A DNA stretch of 64,000 nucleotides from Tropicimonas sediminicola (GTDB lineage: Bacteria > Pseudomonadota > Alphaproteobacteria > Rhodobacterales > Rhodobacteraceae). A model generated the notes under the pieces. The model did not search any database. It was not told the DNA's origin and saw nothing but the letters and a program-made list of their open reading frames with translations. This document shows positions 8,105 to 16,506 of this stretch, piece after piece; the first letter of the stretch is position 1, and each line of letters starts with the position of its first letter. Both the position numbers and the translations under genes were made by a program. The DNA lies in assembly GCF_900188335.1 (NCBI RefSeq), contig NZ_FZOY01000007.1, positions 1-64,000 on the forward strand, read 5' to 3'.

Positions 8105-9406
8105 CTATCCCAGCTTGAGGTTGTCGATCCCGACCAGCCGGTCGTAGAGCCAGTAGAGCAGCAGCACGCCGGCAAGCAGCAGCGAGGCGAGCGCCGCGGC
8201 CAGCGACCAGTTCAGCGACTTCTGCATGTGGAAGGCGATCAGGTTGGAGATGAGCTGCCCCGAGGAGCCGCCAACCAGCGCCGGGGTGATGTAGTAGCCC
8301 ACGGCGAGGATGAACACGAGCAGCCCGCCGGCGCCGATACCGGGCACCGTCTGCGGCATGTAGACACGGCGGAATGCGGTCCAGGACGTGGCCCCGAGCG
8401 AGCGCGCGGCGCGGACGTAGGACGGGTCGATCGGGCGCATCACCGAGTAGAGCGGCAGCACCATGAACGGCAGCAGGATATGCGTCATCGCGATGATCGT
8501 GCCGGTCTGGTTGTAGATCATCTGGATGCGGTTCTCATCCGCGATCAGGCCGGCGGCGACACCGATGTCGTTGACCACGCCCTGGCTCTGCAACAGCACG
8601 ATCCACGAGGTCGTTCGCACGAGGAGCGATGTCCAGAACGGCAGCAGGACGAAGATCATCAGCAGGTTCGACTTGCTCAGCGGAAGCGTCGCCAGCAGGT
8701 GGGCGATCGGGAAGCCCAGAACCAGGGTCAGGAACGTGATCAGCGCCGACAGGATCAGCGTGCGTTGGAACAGCAGGACGTAGACGGCGCGCTCTTCCTC
8801 GACCTTGACGATATTGCCATCCGCATCGCGGGTACGGTCGAGCGCGGCGAGGTAGAAGTCCAGCGTCACCGACTTGGAGGCGTTGCGCATCGCAGCCCAG
8901 AGCTTGGGATCAGCCCATTCGTCGTCGGCGTCCAGAATCGCCTCCTTGAAGGGCGGCTCCATCCTCTCGGCCTTGCGCGCGGTCGAGGTGAACATCGAGC
9001 GCGTGCCCGAGACTTCGTAGTTGATCCGCGTGCCGATCTGACCGATGGACTTGGTTTCGCGGGCGTGGGCGAGGCCGGCCCGGAGGGCGGCATAGGCGGC
9101 TTCATCCGGCTCGGTACCGGCCGGGTTGGCGTCAAACCACTCGCGCAGCTCGACCATCAGCGGCACGGTCTCGCCGGTGTCCCTGTCCTTCCAGGAGTAG
9201 AAGCCGGTGTTGGTGACCGACATCGACAGCATCTGGCCGATCGGGATCAGGAAGGTCACGACCACGAACAGCAGCAGTGGCATGACGAGGTAAAAGGCGC
9301 GGCGGCGGTTGCGGGCCTGGGACCGGGCCAGTGCCGCCTTGAGCGGCTTGCCATCGGCTGTGGTCAGCTTTTCCGTCGTGGACGTTGCGGCAACTGCGTC
9401 GGACAT
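8105..9406 (-). CDS. ABC transporter permease, PotB-like
   Basis: A 433-residue permease, longer than typical PotB (about 285) because about 150 residues separate the first membrane helix (VMPLLLFVVVTFLIPIGQM, about 39-57) from the rest. This large periplasmic insertion is a known feature of some alphaproteobacterial members. Five further helices follow, with the EAA loop AARSLGATSWTAFRRVYMP near residue 340. It lies downstream of the binding protein and upstream of the PotC-like partner, with which it would form the heterodimeric channel. Confidence 0.91.
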   Translation of the reverse strand: MSDAVAATSTTEKLTTADGKPLKAALARSQARNRRRAFYLVMPLLLFVVVTFLIPIGQMLSMSVTNTGFYSWKDRDTGETVPLMVELREWFDANPAGTEPDEAAYAALRAGLAHARETKSIGQIGTRINYEVSGTRSMFTSTARKAERMEPPFKEAILDADDEWADPKLWAAMRNASKSVTLDFYLAALDRTRDADGNIVKVEEERAVYVLLFQRTLILSALITFLTLVLGFPIAHLLATLPLSKSNLLMIFVLLPFWTSLLVRTTSWIVLLQSQGVVNDIGVAAGLIADENRIQMIYNQTGTIIAMTHILLPFMVLPLYSVMRPIDPSYVRAARSLGATSWTAFRRVYMPQTVPGIGAGGLLVFILAVGYYITPALVGGSSGQLISNLIAFHMQKSLNWSLAAALASLLLAGVLLLYWLYDRLVGIDNLKLG

Positions 9407-9457
9407 CCGCTCTCCCGCTGTGTAGGGGCCGCGGCGTGCGGCCCGGGTCTTGCCGGT

Positions 9458-9484
9458 GTCCGCCCCGGGTATTCCGGGGCGGAC
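9458..9484 (-). other. Strong intercistronic stem-loop after binding-protein gene
   Basis: A perfect 11-bp inverted repeat (GTCCGCCCCGG / CCGGGGCGGAC) with a 5-nt loop lies 19 nt downstream of the PotD-like stop. No U-run follows on the minus strand, so it looks like an mRNA 3'-end stabiliser or partial attenuator rather than a full terminator. It would let the binding protein be made in excess over the permeases. Confidence 0.75.
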
Positions 9485-9503
9485 GGTTTCGCATCGGGCC
9501 GGA

Positions 9504-10577
9504 TCAGCCGGCGAGCCAGGCGTTGAAGCGTTCGTTCAGCTCGGTGTCGCGGTCAGCCCAGAACTCGAAGTTCGACGGCAGTGCCTTCTGGAGGTTTTCC
9601 GCCGCGGTCGGCATGTGCGGACCCATCTCGGTCTTGCCGTCCTGGTAGAGGCCGACGAGCGGACCGGAGGACTTGCGGGCCGGACCGTAGCTGATCCACT
9701 TGGCCTGCTCGGCGAGCTGCTCGGTCTCGGTCGCGAAGACCACGAAGTCCAGCGCGGCCTCGAGGTTCGGAGCGCCCTTCGGGATCACGTAGCCGTCGTA
9801 TTCGTAGACCTGGCCGTCGAAGATCGTGACGAAGGGCTGGCCCTCGCCGACGGCGGCGTTGAAGATGCGGCCGTTGTAGGCGGTGGTCATCGCGACCTCG
9901 CCGTCGGCCAGCAGCTGCGGCGGCTGCGCGCCGGCTTCCCACCAGACGACGCTGTCCTTGATGGTTTCGAGCTTGTCGAAGGCGCGGTCGACGCCCTCGT
10001 CGGTCTCGAGCATGTCATAGACCTCTTCCGGGGCCACGCCGTCGGCCATCAGCGCCATTTCGAGGTTCGCCTTGGCGCCCTTGCGAAGGCCGCGCTTGCC
10101 CGGATAGGTCTCCAGGTCGAAGAAATCCGCGATCGTGGTCGGCGGGTTGTCGGCGAACACGCTGGAATCATAGGCAAAGATGGTCGAGAACACGATCGTG
10201 GTCACCAGGCAGTCGGTGACCGCACCCGGCAGGAAATCGTCCATCGCCGGGGTGCCGTCCGCACCGTCGGGCAGGATCGAAGGATCGATCTCTTCCAGCA
10301 GACCCTCGTCGCAGAGACGCACGGCGTCGGCATATTCCACGTCGGCCACGTCGATGGTGACGTTGCCCGCCTCGACCTGGGCCTTGATCGGGGTCGCGGG
10401 GTTGTCGGCATCGACCGAAACCACCTTGATGCCGGTCTTGTCGGTGAAAGGCTTGTGGTAGGCCTCGATCTGGGATTTGCCGTAGGCGCCGCCCCAGCTC
10501 ATCACCGTGATCTCCTGCGCCGAGGCGCCGAAGGCCATAGCCGTCAGGGCCGTGGTCAGGATCAGTGTCTTCTTCAT
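9504..10577 (-). CDS. Polyamine-type ABC transporter substrate-binding protein
   Basis: A 357-residue periplasmic binding protein of the PotD/SBP-type 1 family. The start at 10577 gives a textbook signal peptide (MKKTLILTTALTAMAFGASA, cleaved near residue 20). The mature N-terminus ITVMSWGGAYGKSQIEAYHKP is characteristic of the putrescine/spermidine/opine group. Acidic and aromatic residues in the cleft region (VVWWEAG, DVEYADA) fit a cationic ligand. It lies between the ATPase and permease genes and is followed by a strong hairpin. The ligand could equally be an opine or another amine; sequence alone does not settle it. Confidence 0.9.
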   Translation of the reverse strand: MKKTLILTTALTAMAFGASAQEITVMSWGGAYGKSQIEAYHKPFTDKTGIKVVSVDADNPATPIKAQVEAGNVTIDVADVEYADAVRLCDEGLLEEIDPSILPDGADGTPAMDDFLPGAVTDCLVTTIVFSTIFAYDSSVFADNPPTTIADFFDLETYPGKRGLRKGAKANLEMALMADGVAPEEVYDMLETDEGVDRAFDKLETIKDSVVWWEAGAQPPQLLADGEVAMTTAYNGRIFNAAVGEGQPFVTIFDGQVYEYDGYVIPKGAPNLEAALDFVVFATETEQLAEQAKWISYGPARKSSGPLVGLYQDGKTEMGPHMPTAAENLQKALPSNFEFWADRDTELNERFNAWLAG

Positions 10578-10651
10578 GTTTGTCTCCCTGTTGGACACTC
10601 TTGTTTTGTTCGGACGGGCTTTGTGCCCGCGCCGTTTGATATGGCTCCGGA

Positions 10652-11752
10652 TCACATCGGGTCGAGCGCCCGCGCGTCCTGCATATGCCAGCTGATCGGA
10701 AGCTTGCGGCCCGGTGTCAGGCGCTCCTGGCCGAGCATGTTGCGGCATTTCATGATGAAATCATCGTGGCCGGCGACCCGCAGCCGGGTGCGGAAGCTGT
10801 CGCCCATGTAGATGAACTCCAGCACCTCGGCCTCGATCGTGTGCGCCCCCGGGTCGAAGTTTTCCGGCTTGAACTCCACCCGTTCGGGACGGATCGACAC
10901 CAGCGTCTGCTGTCCGACATTGGTGATGTTCACCGGAGTCGCGTCGATCAGTTCCCCGGTCTTCAGACGCACCGTTGCCTTGGACCCTTCGATGCTCTCG
11001 ATCGTGCCTTCGAGCCGGTTGTTCTCGCCGATGAACCCGGCGACGAAGCTGTTCTGCGGCCGCTCGTAGAGCTCGTCCGGCGGGGCGAGCTGCTGGATCA
11101 CGCCGTCGTTGAAGACTGCCACGCGATCCGACATGGTCAGCGCCTCGGTCTGGTCGTGAGTCACGTAGACCACCGTGATGCCGAGACTTTCATGCAGGTG
11201 CTTGATCTCGAACTGCATGTGCTCGCGCAGCTGCTTGTCGAGCGCGCCGAGGGGTTCGTCCATCAGCACCAGTTCGGGCTCGAACACCAGCGCGCGCGCC
11301 AGCGCAATGCGCTGCTTCTGGCCACCGGAAAGCTGGGCGGGACGACGCGCCGCGAAGGCCCCCATCTGCACCATCTCCAGCGCACGCTTCACCTTGGCCT
11401 CGCGCTCCGACTTGTCCATGCCGCGCACTTCCAGCGGGAAGGCGAGGTTCTCGGCCACGGTCATGTGCGGGAACAGGGCGTAGTTCTGGAACACCATGCC
11501 GATCCCGCGTTTGTGCGGCGGGATGTTGTTGATCGACCTGCCGTCCAGGTTGATCTCGCCGTGGGTCGCGGTCTCGAACCCGGCAAGCATCATGAGGCAG
11601 GTGGTTTTTCCAGATCCCGACGGCCCGAGCATCGTCAGAAACTCGCCTTTCGGCATCTGGAGGTTGAGATCCTTGACGACGAGAGTTTCGCCGTCATAGC
11701 TCTTCTGCACCCTGTCGAACTCGACAAAGGGTCGATTAGCTGGCTCGGTCAA
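10652..11752 (-). CDS. ABC transporter ATP-binding protein, PotA-like
   Basis: A 366-residue ATPase driving the polyamine-type importer. Walker A GPSGSGKTT, signature LSGGQKQRIALARAL and Walker B LVLMDEPLGALD are intact. A C-terminal TOBE-type region of about 120 residues is present. I chose a TTG start at 11752 because AGGAG lies 6 nt upstream and no ATG precedes the conserved FVEFDRVQKSY. An alternative TTG at 11812 would add 20 unconserved residues. It is the first gene of the operon, with 74 bp before the binding protein. Confidence 0.92.
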   Translation of the reverse strand: MTEPANRPFVEFDRVQKSYDGETLVVKDLNLQMPKGEFLTMLGPSGSGKTTCLMMLAGFETATHGEINLDGRSINNIPPHKRGIGMVFQNYALFPHMTVAENLAFPLEVRGMDKSEREAKVKRALEMVQMGAFAARRPAQLSGGQKQRIALARALVFEPELVLMDEPLGALDKQLREHMQFEIKHLHESLGITVVYVTHDQTEALTMSDRVAVFNDGVIQQLAPPDELYERPQNSFVAGFIGENNRLEGTIESIEGSKATVRLKTGELIDATPVNITNVGQQTLVSIRPERVEFKPENFDPGAHTIEAEVLEFIYMGDSFRTRLRVAGHDDFIMKCRNMLGQERLTPGRKLPISWHMQDARALDPM

Positions 11753-11861
11753 GGCAGCTCCTGTTGGACAAGTCTTGCGTTCATTGATGGTGACGCAATT
11801 GATTGGGCTCAACTAAAGCAACCCAATTCCCACTTGGCAATGCCCAACAGCGGATCAAATG

Positions 11862-11877
11862 CTGTCGAAAACGACAG
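11862..11877. promoter_or_regulatory. Inverted repeat upstream of pot-type operon
   Basis: CTGTCG-AAAA-CGACAG is a perfect 6-bp inverted repeat about 110 bp upstream of the first gene of the operon. It could be an operator or a small hairpin. The rest of the 282-bp gap holds no recognisable gene. Confidence 0.35.
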
Positions 11878-11960
11878 ATGCCCTGTGTTTCAGCAGCCCT
11901 TCCGCGTGGTCTGCCGGAGGATCCGGCAGGAACACGCTATGTTTTCGAATGGGAATAACT

Positions 11961-11980
11961 CTGAAACGCAGGCGCTTCAG
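11961..11980 (-). terminator. Possible znuA terminator hairpin
   Basis: On the minus strand CTGAAGCGC and GCGTTTCAG pair over nine positions, one of them G-U, with a tight loop, 55 nt beyond the znuA stop. No U-run follows, so the call is weak. Confidence 0.35.
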
Positions 11981-12034
11981 CCAGAGCGATCGGCGGAGCC
12001 GCTCAACGCCCGGCAGCACAGATTTCCGCTGTAT

Positions 12035-13084
12035 CTACTTGCAGTTGCGCAGCCCGTCGGCGAGGCCCTGCAGAAGCGCGCCATAGAGATCCGGCCCCGG
12101 TTCCAGGTCGACGCCAAGGGGGTCGAGCACGGCCAGCCCCACGTTCCGCCCTTCCGTCACGGCGTCGATGAGCGAGGCGTTGAACTGCGGTTGCGACAGG
12201 ATGCAGGTGACGCCTGCGCTGCGCATTTCATCCCGCAAGGCCGCCACGCGGGCCGCGCTCGGATCGGTCGCATCGCCCTTGGAGATCGCACCAAGCGCGC
12301 TCAGGCCGAAACGCTCCTCGAAATATCGGTAGGCGTCGTGCAGAACGACGAATCGCATGTCCTGAACCGAGGCGAGATCGGCGACGATCCGGGCTTCCAG
12401 CGCGACGAGCGCGACGATCCCCGCCTCCGCGTTCGCGCGATAGACGTCGGCGTTTTCCGGGTCGGAGTACGCCAGAGCCTCGGCGATGGCCGCGAGCCAG
12501 ACCCGGCCATTCTCCGGATCGAGCCAGAGATGCGGGTCCGCACCCTCGTGAACGTGACCTTTGTGATCGTCATGCGCTTCGTGGTCATCGTGATCCGCAT
12601 GATCGTCGTGATCGTCATGCGACTCGTGGTCATCGTGATCCGCCTGATCGTCGTGTTCAGCATGGTCGTCATGCCCATCATGATCGGTGTCGCCGTCATG
12701 GTGCTCGGTGTCCTCCTCCATGGAAAACACGGCGTCCTCGCGCATCTCGAACTGCACCGTGCCGGGCACCTCCGAGAGCGTCAGCACCCGGGCGCTCTGC
12801 CCGAGGTTCCGAATGGGGGTCTCGAGCCAGGGTTCCAGGTCCTCGCCCACCCAGACGACCAGCCCGGCTTCCGAAAGCGCACGCGCCTCCGAAGGTCGCA
12901 TCGCATGGCTGTGCGGCGAGGCCCCTTGCGGCACGATCAGCGTCGGCGCGCCGAGATCGCCCATGACCTGGGCCACCAGCGAATGCACCGGCGCGATGTC
13001 GACAGCCACGCTGGGCACTTCCGCGGTCGCGGTCGTGGCGAACAGCATTGCGACTATGAACGATTTTGCGATACGGCTTTGCAT
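12035..13084 (-). CDS. znuA: Zinc ABC transporter substrate-binding protein ZnuA
   Basis: A 349-residue periplasmic zinc-capture protein (cluster A-I). A signal peptide covers residues 1-21. Between about 127 and 180 lies a low-complexity loop holding 17 histidines and many Asp, the flexible zinc-scavenging loop known in ZnuA. Core ligands are visible at H58/H60 (SPHSHAM), H185 (DPHLWLDP) and a later VLHDAYRYF histidine. The gene is divergent from zur-znuCB, with a palindromic operator between them. Zinc rather than manganese is supported by the His loop and by Zur next door. Confidence 0.96.
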   Translation of the reverse strand: MQSRIAKSFIVAMLFATTATAEVPSVAVDIAPVHSLVAQVMGDLGAPTLIVPQGASPHSHAMRPSEARALSEAGLVVWVGEDLEPWLETPIRNLGQSARVLTLSEVPGTVQFEMREDAVFSMEEDTEHHDGDTDHDGHDDHAEHDDQADHDDHESHDDHDDHADHDDHEAHDDHKGHVHEGADPHLWLDPENGRVWLAAIAEALAYSDPENADVYRANAEAGIVALVALEARIVADLASVQDMRFVVLHDAYRYFEERFGLSALGAISKGDATDPSAARVAALRDEMRSAGVTCILSQPQFNASLIDAVTEGRNVGLAVLDPLGVDLEPGPDLYGALLQGLADGLRNCK

Positions 13085-13122
13085 TCCCGGCCTCCAGTTC
13101 TCGATGGCGGCTCCCTAGATGA

Positions 13123-13136
13123 TATGTTATAACAAA
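13123..13136. promoter_or_regulatory. Zur operator between znuA and zur
   Basis: The 10-bp perfect palindrome TGTTATAACA (13125-13134) sits midway in the 74-bp divergent gap, in an AT-rich patch unlike its surroundings. Zur boxes in proteobacteria are built on the same GTTATNNNATAAC-like core. One Zur dimer here could shut both promoters when zinc is plentiful. Confidence 0.75.
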
Positions 13137-13158
13137 ACAAGTCCAATTCGGAGGGGCC

Positions 13159-13659
13159 ATGTCGGACCTGCACAGACATCAGGAAACGCTGGGATTCGCG
13201 CGCCATGACCACGGCGGATGCGTCACCACCGCAATGGCGGCGGCCGAAGCGCGCTGCGCCGAGGACGGCTTGCGTTTTACACCTGTCCGACGCCGCGCGC
13301 TCGAGATCCTGCTGGAGCGTCACCAGGCCATGGGCGCCTACGAGGTGCTGGAGCGGCTGCAGAAGGAAGGTCTGGGCGCGCAACCGCCGGCGGCCTATCG
13401 GGCGCTCGACTTCCTCGTCAGCCATGGCTTCGCCCACCGGATCGAACGGCTCAATGCCTTTGTCGCCTGCGTTTGCCCGGGCAGCGACCACCTGCCCGCC
13501 TTCCTGATCTGCACCTCTTGCAACCGGGTCGCGGAGACCGTCACGATACCTGCCCGGGAGTTCTTCGAGACCGCGGCCGCGGAGGCGGATTTCGCGATTG
13601 CCAAGATCCTCGTGGAGGCAGAGGGCACCTGTGCCACCTGCCGGAGCAAGGAAACCTGA
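13159..13659 (+). CDS. zur: Zinc uptake regulator, Fur family
   Basis: A 166-residue Fur-family repressor. The winged helix lies in residues 30-100 (LRFTPVRRRALEILLERH, AYEVLERLQ, AAYRALDFLVSHG). The dimer/metal domain carries the CPGSDHLPAFLICTSC segment and a C-terminal CATC pair, the CxxC couples that hold structural zinc. Context decides Zur over Fur: it is cotranscribed with znuC and znuB and divergent from znuA. Its TGA overlaps the znuC ATG. Confidence 0.94.
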   Translation: MSDLHRHQETLGFARHDHGGCVTTAMAAAEARCAEDGLRFTPVRRRALEILLERHQAMGAYEVLERLQKEGLGAQPPAAYRALDFLVSHGFAHRIERLNAFVACVCPGSDHLPAFLICTSCNRVAETVTIPAREFFETAAAEADFAIAKILVEAEGTCATCRSKET

Positions 13660-14429
13660 TGAAAAGCCCCCAAGCGCCCCTGGTGTCGGTTCGCGGCCTG
13701 GCGATCCGGCTCGGCCCCCACGACGTGCTGCGCAACGTGGATCTCGACATCGCCGCAGGCGAGATCGTGACAATCGTCGGGCCGAACGGCTCCGGCAAGT
13801 CGACCCTGCTGCGCGCGATCATTGGCGCGATCGAGCCGCGCGCAGGCACGGTCACGCTGCGGCCCGGCGTCCGGCTGGGCTACGTGCCGCAAAAGCTGCA
13901 GATCGACCCGACGCTGCCGATCAATGTCGCGCGTTTCCTCAACCTGCCCACCCGCCGGCCTGCCGCTGACATCGCCGAGGCGCTGCACACCGCCGGACTG
14001 CCGGACCTGCAGAAGCGTCCGATGTCGGCCCTGTCCGGCGGCCAGTTCCAAAGGGTGCTGCTCGCCCGGGCGCTGCTCGAGAAGCCCGACCTGCTGCTGC
14101 TGGACGAACCGACGCAGGGGCTCGACCAGCAGGGCTCCGCGGCCTTCTACCAGCAGATCGAAGAGGTCCGCGCGCGACTCGGCTGCGCGATCCTGATGGT
14201 GAGCCACGAGCTGCACGTGGTGATGAGCGCGTCCGACCGGGTGATCTGCCTCAACGGCCACGTCTGCTGCCACGGCACGCCCGAGGTCGTGGCCTCGGCG
14301 CCGGAATACCGCGCCCTGTTCGGCACCGGCACCAAGGGCGCGCTGGCGCTTTATCGGCACACCCACGACCACGGGCACGATCACGACCATCCGCAGCCCG
14401 ACCATCATCACGAGGACCACGCGATCTGA
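13659..14429 (+). CDS. znuC: Zinc ABC transporter ATP-binding protein ZnuC
   Basis: A 256-residue ATPase with Walker A GPNGSGKST, signature LSGGQFQRVLLARAL and Walker B LLLLDEPTQGLD. The C-terminal 25 residues are a His/Asp-rich tail (HTHDHGHDHDHPQPDHHH), also seen in other ZnuC proteins and possibly a metal sensor or buffer. The start overlaps the zur stop and its own stop overlaps znuB, so the three genes are translationally coupled. Confidence 0.95.
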   Translation: MKSPQAPLVSVRGLAIRLGPHDVLRNVDLDIAAGEIVTIVGPNGSGKSTLLRAIIGAIEPRAGTVTLRPGVRLGYVPQKLQIDPTLPINVARFLNLPTRRPAADIAEALHTAGLPDLQKRPMSALSGGQFQRVLLARALLEKPDLLLLDEPTQGLDQQGSAAFYQQIEEVRARLGCAILMVSHELHVVMSASDRVICLNGHVCCHGTPEVVASAPEYRALFGTGTKGALALYRHTHDHGHDHDHPQPDHHHEDHAI

Positions 14430-15220
14430 TGCTCGACGATTTCATGATCCGGGCGGCGCTTGCCGGCGTCGGCACCGCGGCCGCGGCCGCGCCCCTGGGA
14501 TGCTTCGTGGTCTGGCGCCGCATGGCCTATTTCGGCGATGCGACAGCCCACGCGGCCATGCTGGGCGTCGCGCTGGCGCTGACCTTCCAGGTGCCGGTCT
14601 TCGGCGGCGTGCTCGCCGCGGCGCTCGCCATGGGTCTCACCGTCAGCACCCTCTCCGGCAAGGGGCTGGCCGCCGACACGCTGCTGGGCGTGCTCGCGCA
14701 TTCGGCCCTGGCCTTCGGCCTTGTCGCTGTCTCGTTCCTGTCGGGCGTTCCGGTCGATCTCATGGGCTACCTGCTTGGGGACATCCTCGCCGTCAGCAAG
14801 GGGGACCTTGCGGTCATCTGGGCCGGCGCGGCCATGGTCTCGGCGCTGATCGCCTGGCGGTGGTCGGACCTGCTCATCGCCACGGTCGGTCCGGATCTCG
14901 CACGGGCGAGCGGCATCGATCCGCGCCGGGAGCAGATGGTTCTGACGCTCTGCCTCGCCCTGACCGTCGCAGTGGCGATCAAGGTCGTGGGGGTTCTGCT
15001 GATCGCCGCCCTGCTGGTGATCCCCGGCGCGACCGCGCGCGGCCTCGCCAGCAGTCCGGAGGCCATGGCCCTTACGGCCGCCGGCCTGGGGAGCCTGTCG
15101 GCGCTCGGCGGCCTCTGGGCCTCCTTCCAGTTCGACACGCCCACCGGCCCGACCATCGTCTGTGTCGCGGCCACGCTGTTCGTGCTCTCGACCCTGTTGC
15201 GCAGCGTACGGGAAGCCTGA
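14429..15220 (+). CDS. znuB: Zinc ABC transporter permease ZnuB
   Basis: A 263-residue inner-membrane permease of the ABC-3 family (ZnuB/TroC), with eight or so hydrophobic helices. The conserved segment RRMAYFGDATAHAAMLGVALA near residue 30 and the IKVVGVLLIAALLVIPGATA motif near residue 190 are typical. It ends the zur-znuC-znuB operon. Its stop is only 10 bp from the stop of the convergent galactokinase gene. Confidence 0.95.
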   Translation: MLDDFMIRAALAGVGTAAAAAPLGCFVVWRRMAYFGDATAHAAMLGVALALTFQVPVFGGVLAAALAMGLTVSTLSGKGLAADTLLGVLAHSALAFGLVAVSFLSGVPVDLMGYLLGDILAVSKGDLAVIWAGAAMVSALIAWRWSDLLIATVGPDLARASGIDPRREQMVLTLCLALTVAVAIKVVGVLLIAALLVIPGATARGLASSPEAMALTAAGLGSLSALGGLWASFQFDTPTGPTIVCVAATLFVLSTLLRSVREA

Positions 15221-15236
15221 ACCAGGCGCGTCAGGC
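15215..15236. terminator. Inverted repeat spanning convergent znuB/galK stops
   Basis: GCCTGA (15215-15220) and TCAGGC (15231-15236) form a 6-bp inverted repeat with a 10-nt loop. The arms contain the stop codons of both genes. It may be a minimal bidirectional end structure; there is no U-run. Confidence 0.35.
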
Positions 15237-16346
15237 GACCGCCAGCACCCGCGCTTCGGGAAACCCGGCCCGGATCGAGGCGCAGAAGGCATCCAGATGC
15301 ACATCGCGGACCAGCGCCACGATGGCCCCGCCAAAGCCACCGCCGGTCAACCGCGCCCCGAGCGCGCCCGAGCGCATGGCGCCATCGACCAACGCGTCCA
15401 CGCGGGCGATCGACACCTCGAAATCGTCCCGCTGCGAGAGGTGGCTCTCGATCATGCGCCGGCCAAAAGCCGCAGCCGCCCCGGCTTCCAGGTCCGCAAC
15501 CCCGGCGCGGACCCGTTCGTTCTCGGTCACAACGTGGCGCACCCGACGGCCGAGCGGTTCGGCCAGCCCGATGGCGCGGCCGAGATCGTCGAGCGACAGC
15601 TCCCCGAGATCGGCCACCCCTAGCTCGCTGGCGGCCCGGGCGCATTCGGCGACACGCTCGGAATAGGCGTCGAGCGCCAGGCGGTGGCTGACGCCGGAAT
15701 GGACCACGACGAAATGATGGTTGTACGGCAGACGGATCGGGGAGACGTCCAGCGTGCGGGTGTCGAGCAGCAACGCGAGCCCGGGCACCCCGGCCGATGC
15801 CGCCACCTGGTCCATGATCCCGCAGGGTACGCCGACATAGTCGTTCTCGACCTTCAGCGCGATCCGCGCCAGCTCGCCGGGTTCGTCCTCGCGCCCGAGA
15901 AGCGCATTCGCCGCCCGCAGCGTCGCCACCTCGACGGCCGCCGAGCTGGAGAGCCCCGCCCCCACCGGCAGCGTCGCCGAGACCGCACAGCGGCAGCCGT
16001 CGCGCGCGATCTCCTCGCCGGCGACAGCCTGCAAGCAGCCGAGCATGTAATCCGACCAGCGACCGGCCGGCGGATCGTCAGCTCGGCGACGGTCGGTCTC
16101 GGAGAGCGTTTCGCTCACGAATTCGACGAGTCCGGGCTCGCTGCCCGGCCCGACCGCCACCGCGACCCCGAGGTTGAGCGGCATCGGCATCGCGAGCCCG
16201 CCGGTGTAGTCCGTGTGCTCGCCGAGCAGGTTGACCCGCCCGGGCGCAAAGGCGACGGCTCCGGGCTGGCACCCGAATGCCGCTTCGAAAGCATTGGACA
16301 CCTGGACGAGCAGTTCCTCGTCGGTCACGTTGCTTACCCGTTGCAC
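15231..16346 (-). CDS. galK: Galactokinase
   Basis: A GHMP-family kinase of 371 residues from the chosen start. It phosphorylates galactose to galactose-1-phosphate. The galactokinase signature GRVNLLGEHTDYTGG near the N-terminus, the ATP-binding PVGAGLSSSAAVE and the late TGGGFGGAIVAL motif are all intact. I prefer a GTG start at 16346, preceded by a purine-rich GGGGAGGGC; an ATG at 16379 lacks a ribosome site. No galT, galE or galM lies in the window, so the rest of the Leloir pathway must be elsewhere. It is separated from the upstream uronate operon by a good terminator. Confidence 0.92.
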   Translation of the reverse strand: MQRVSNVTDEELLVQVSNAFEAAFGCQPGAVAFAPGRVNLLGEHTDYTGGLAMPMPLNLGVAVAVGPGSEPGLVEFVSETLSETDRRRADDPPAGRWSDYMLGCLQAVAGEEIARDGCRCAVSATLPVGAGLSSSAAVEVATLRAANALLGREDEPGELARIALKVENDYVGVPCGIMDQVAASAGVPGLALLLDTRTLDVSPIRLPYNHHFVVVHSGVSHRLALDAYSERVAECARAASELGVADLGELSLDDLGRAIGLAEPLGRRVRHVVTENERVRAGVADLEAGAAAAFGRRMIESHLSQRDDFEVSIARVDALVDGAMRSGALGARLTGGGFGGAIVALVRDVHLDAFCASIRAGFPEARVLAVA

Positions 16347-16443
16347 CCCCTGCCCTCCCCGATGCGGCGCACCGGCCATCGGGGCGCGCGACGTTCACGA
16401 TAGGCGGGGGCGATGCCGGCGTCCATGGCCGCCACATATGAAA

Positions 16444-16475
16444 ACCCGCGCGGGGCCGGGTGGCGCCGCGCGGGT
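16444..16475 (-). terminator. Rho-independent terminator of the uronate operon
   Basis: A perfect 10-bp inverted repeat (ACCCGCGCGG / CCGCGCGGGT) is followed on the minus strand by TTTTC, 31 nt beyond the uxuB stop. The stem is GC-rich with a 12-nt loop. It ends uxaC-kduI-kduD-uxuB transcription before galK. Confidence 0.85.
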
Positions 16476-16506
16476 CGGGATCCGTGTCGGGTGTCTGGCC
16501 CGCGCG

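Noticed and set aside
12540-12710. Short tandem DNA repeats suggestive of a satellite or CRISPR-like array
   Set aside because: The repeats encode the His/Asp-rich zinc loop of ZnuA in frame. Unit lengths are irregular and there are no spacers.
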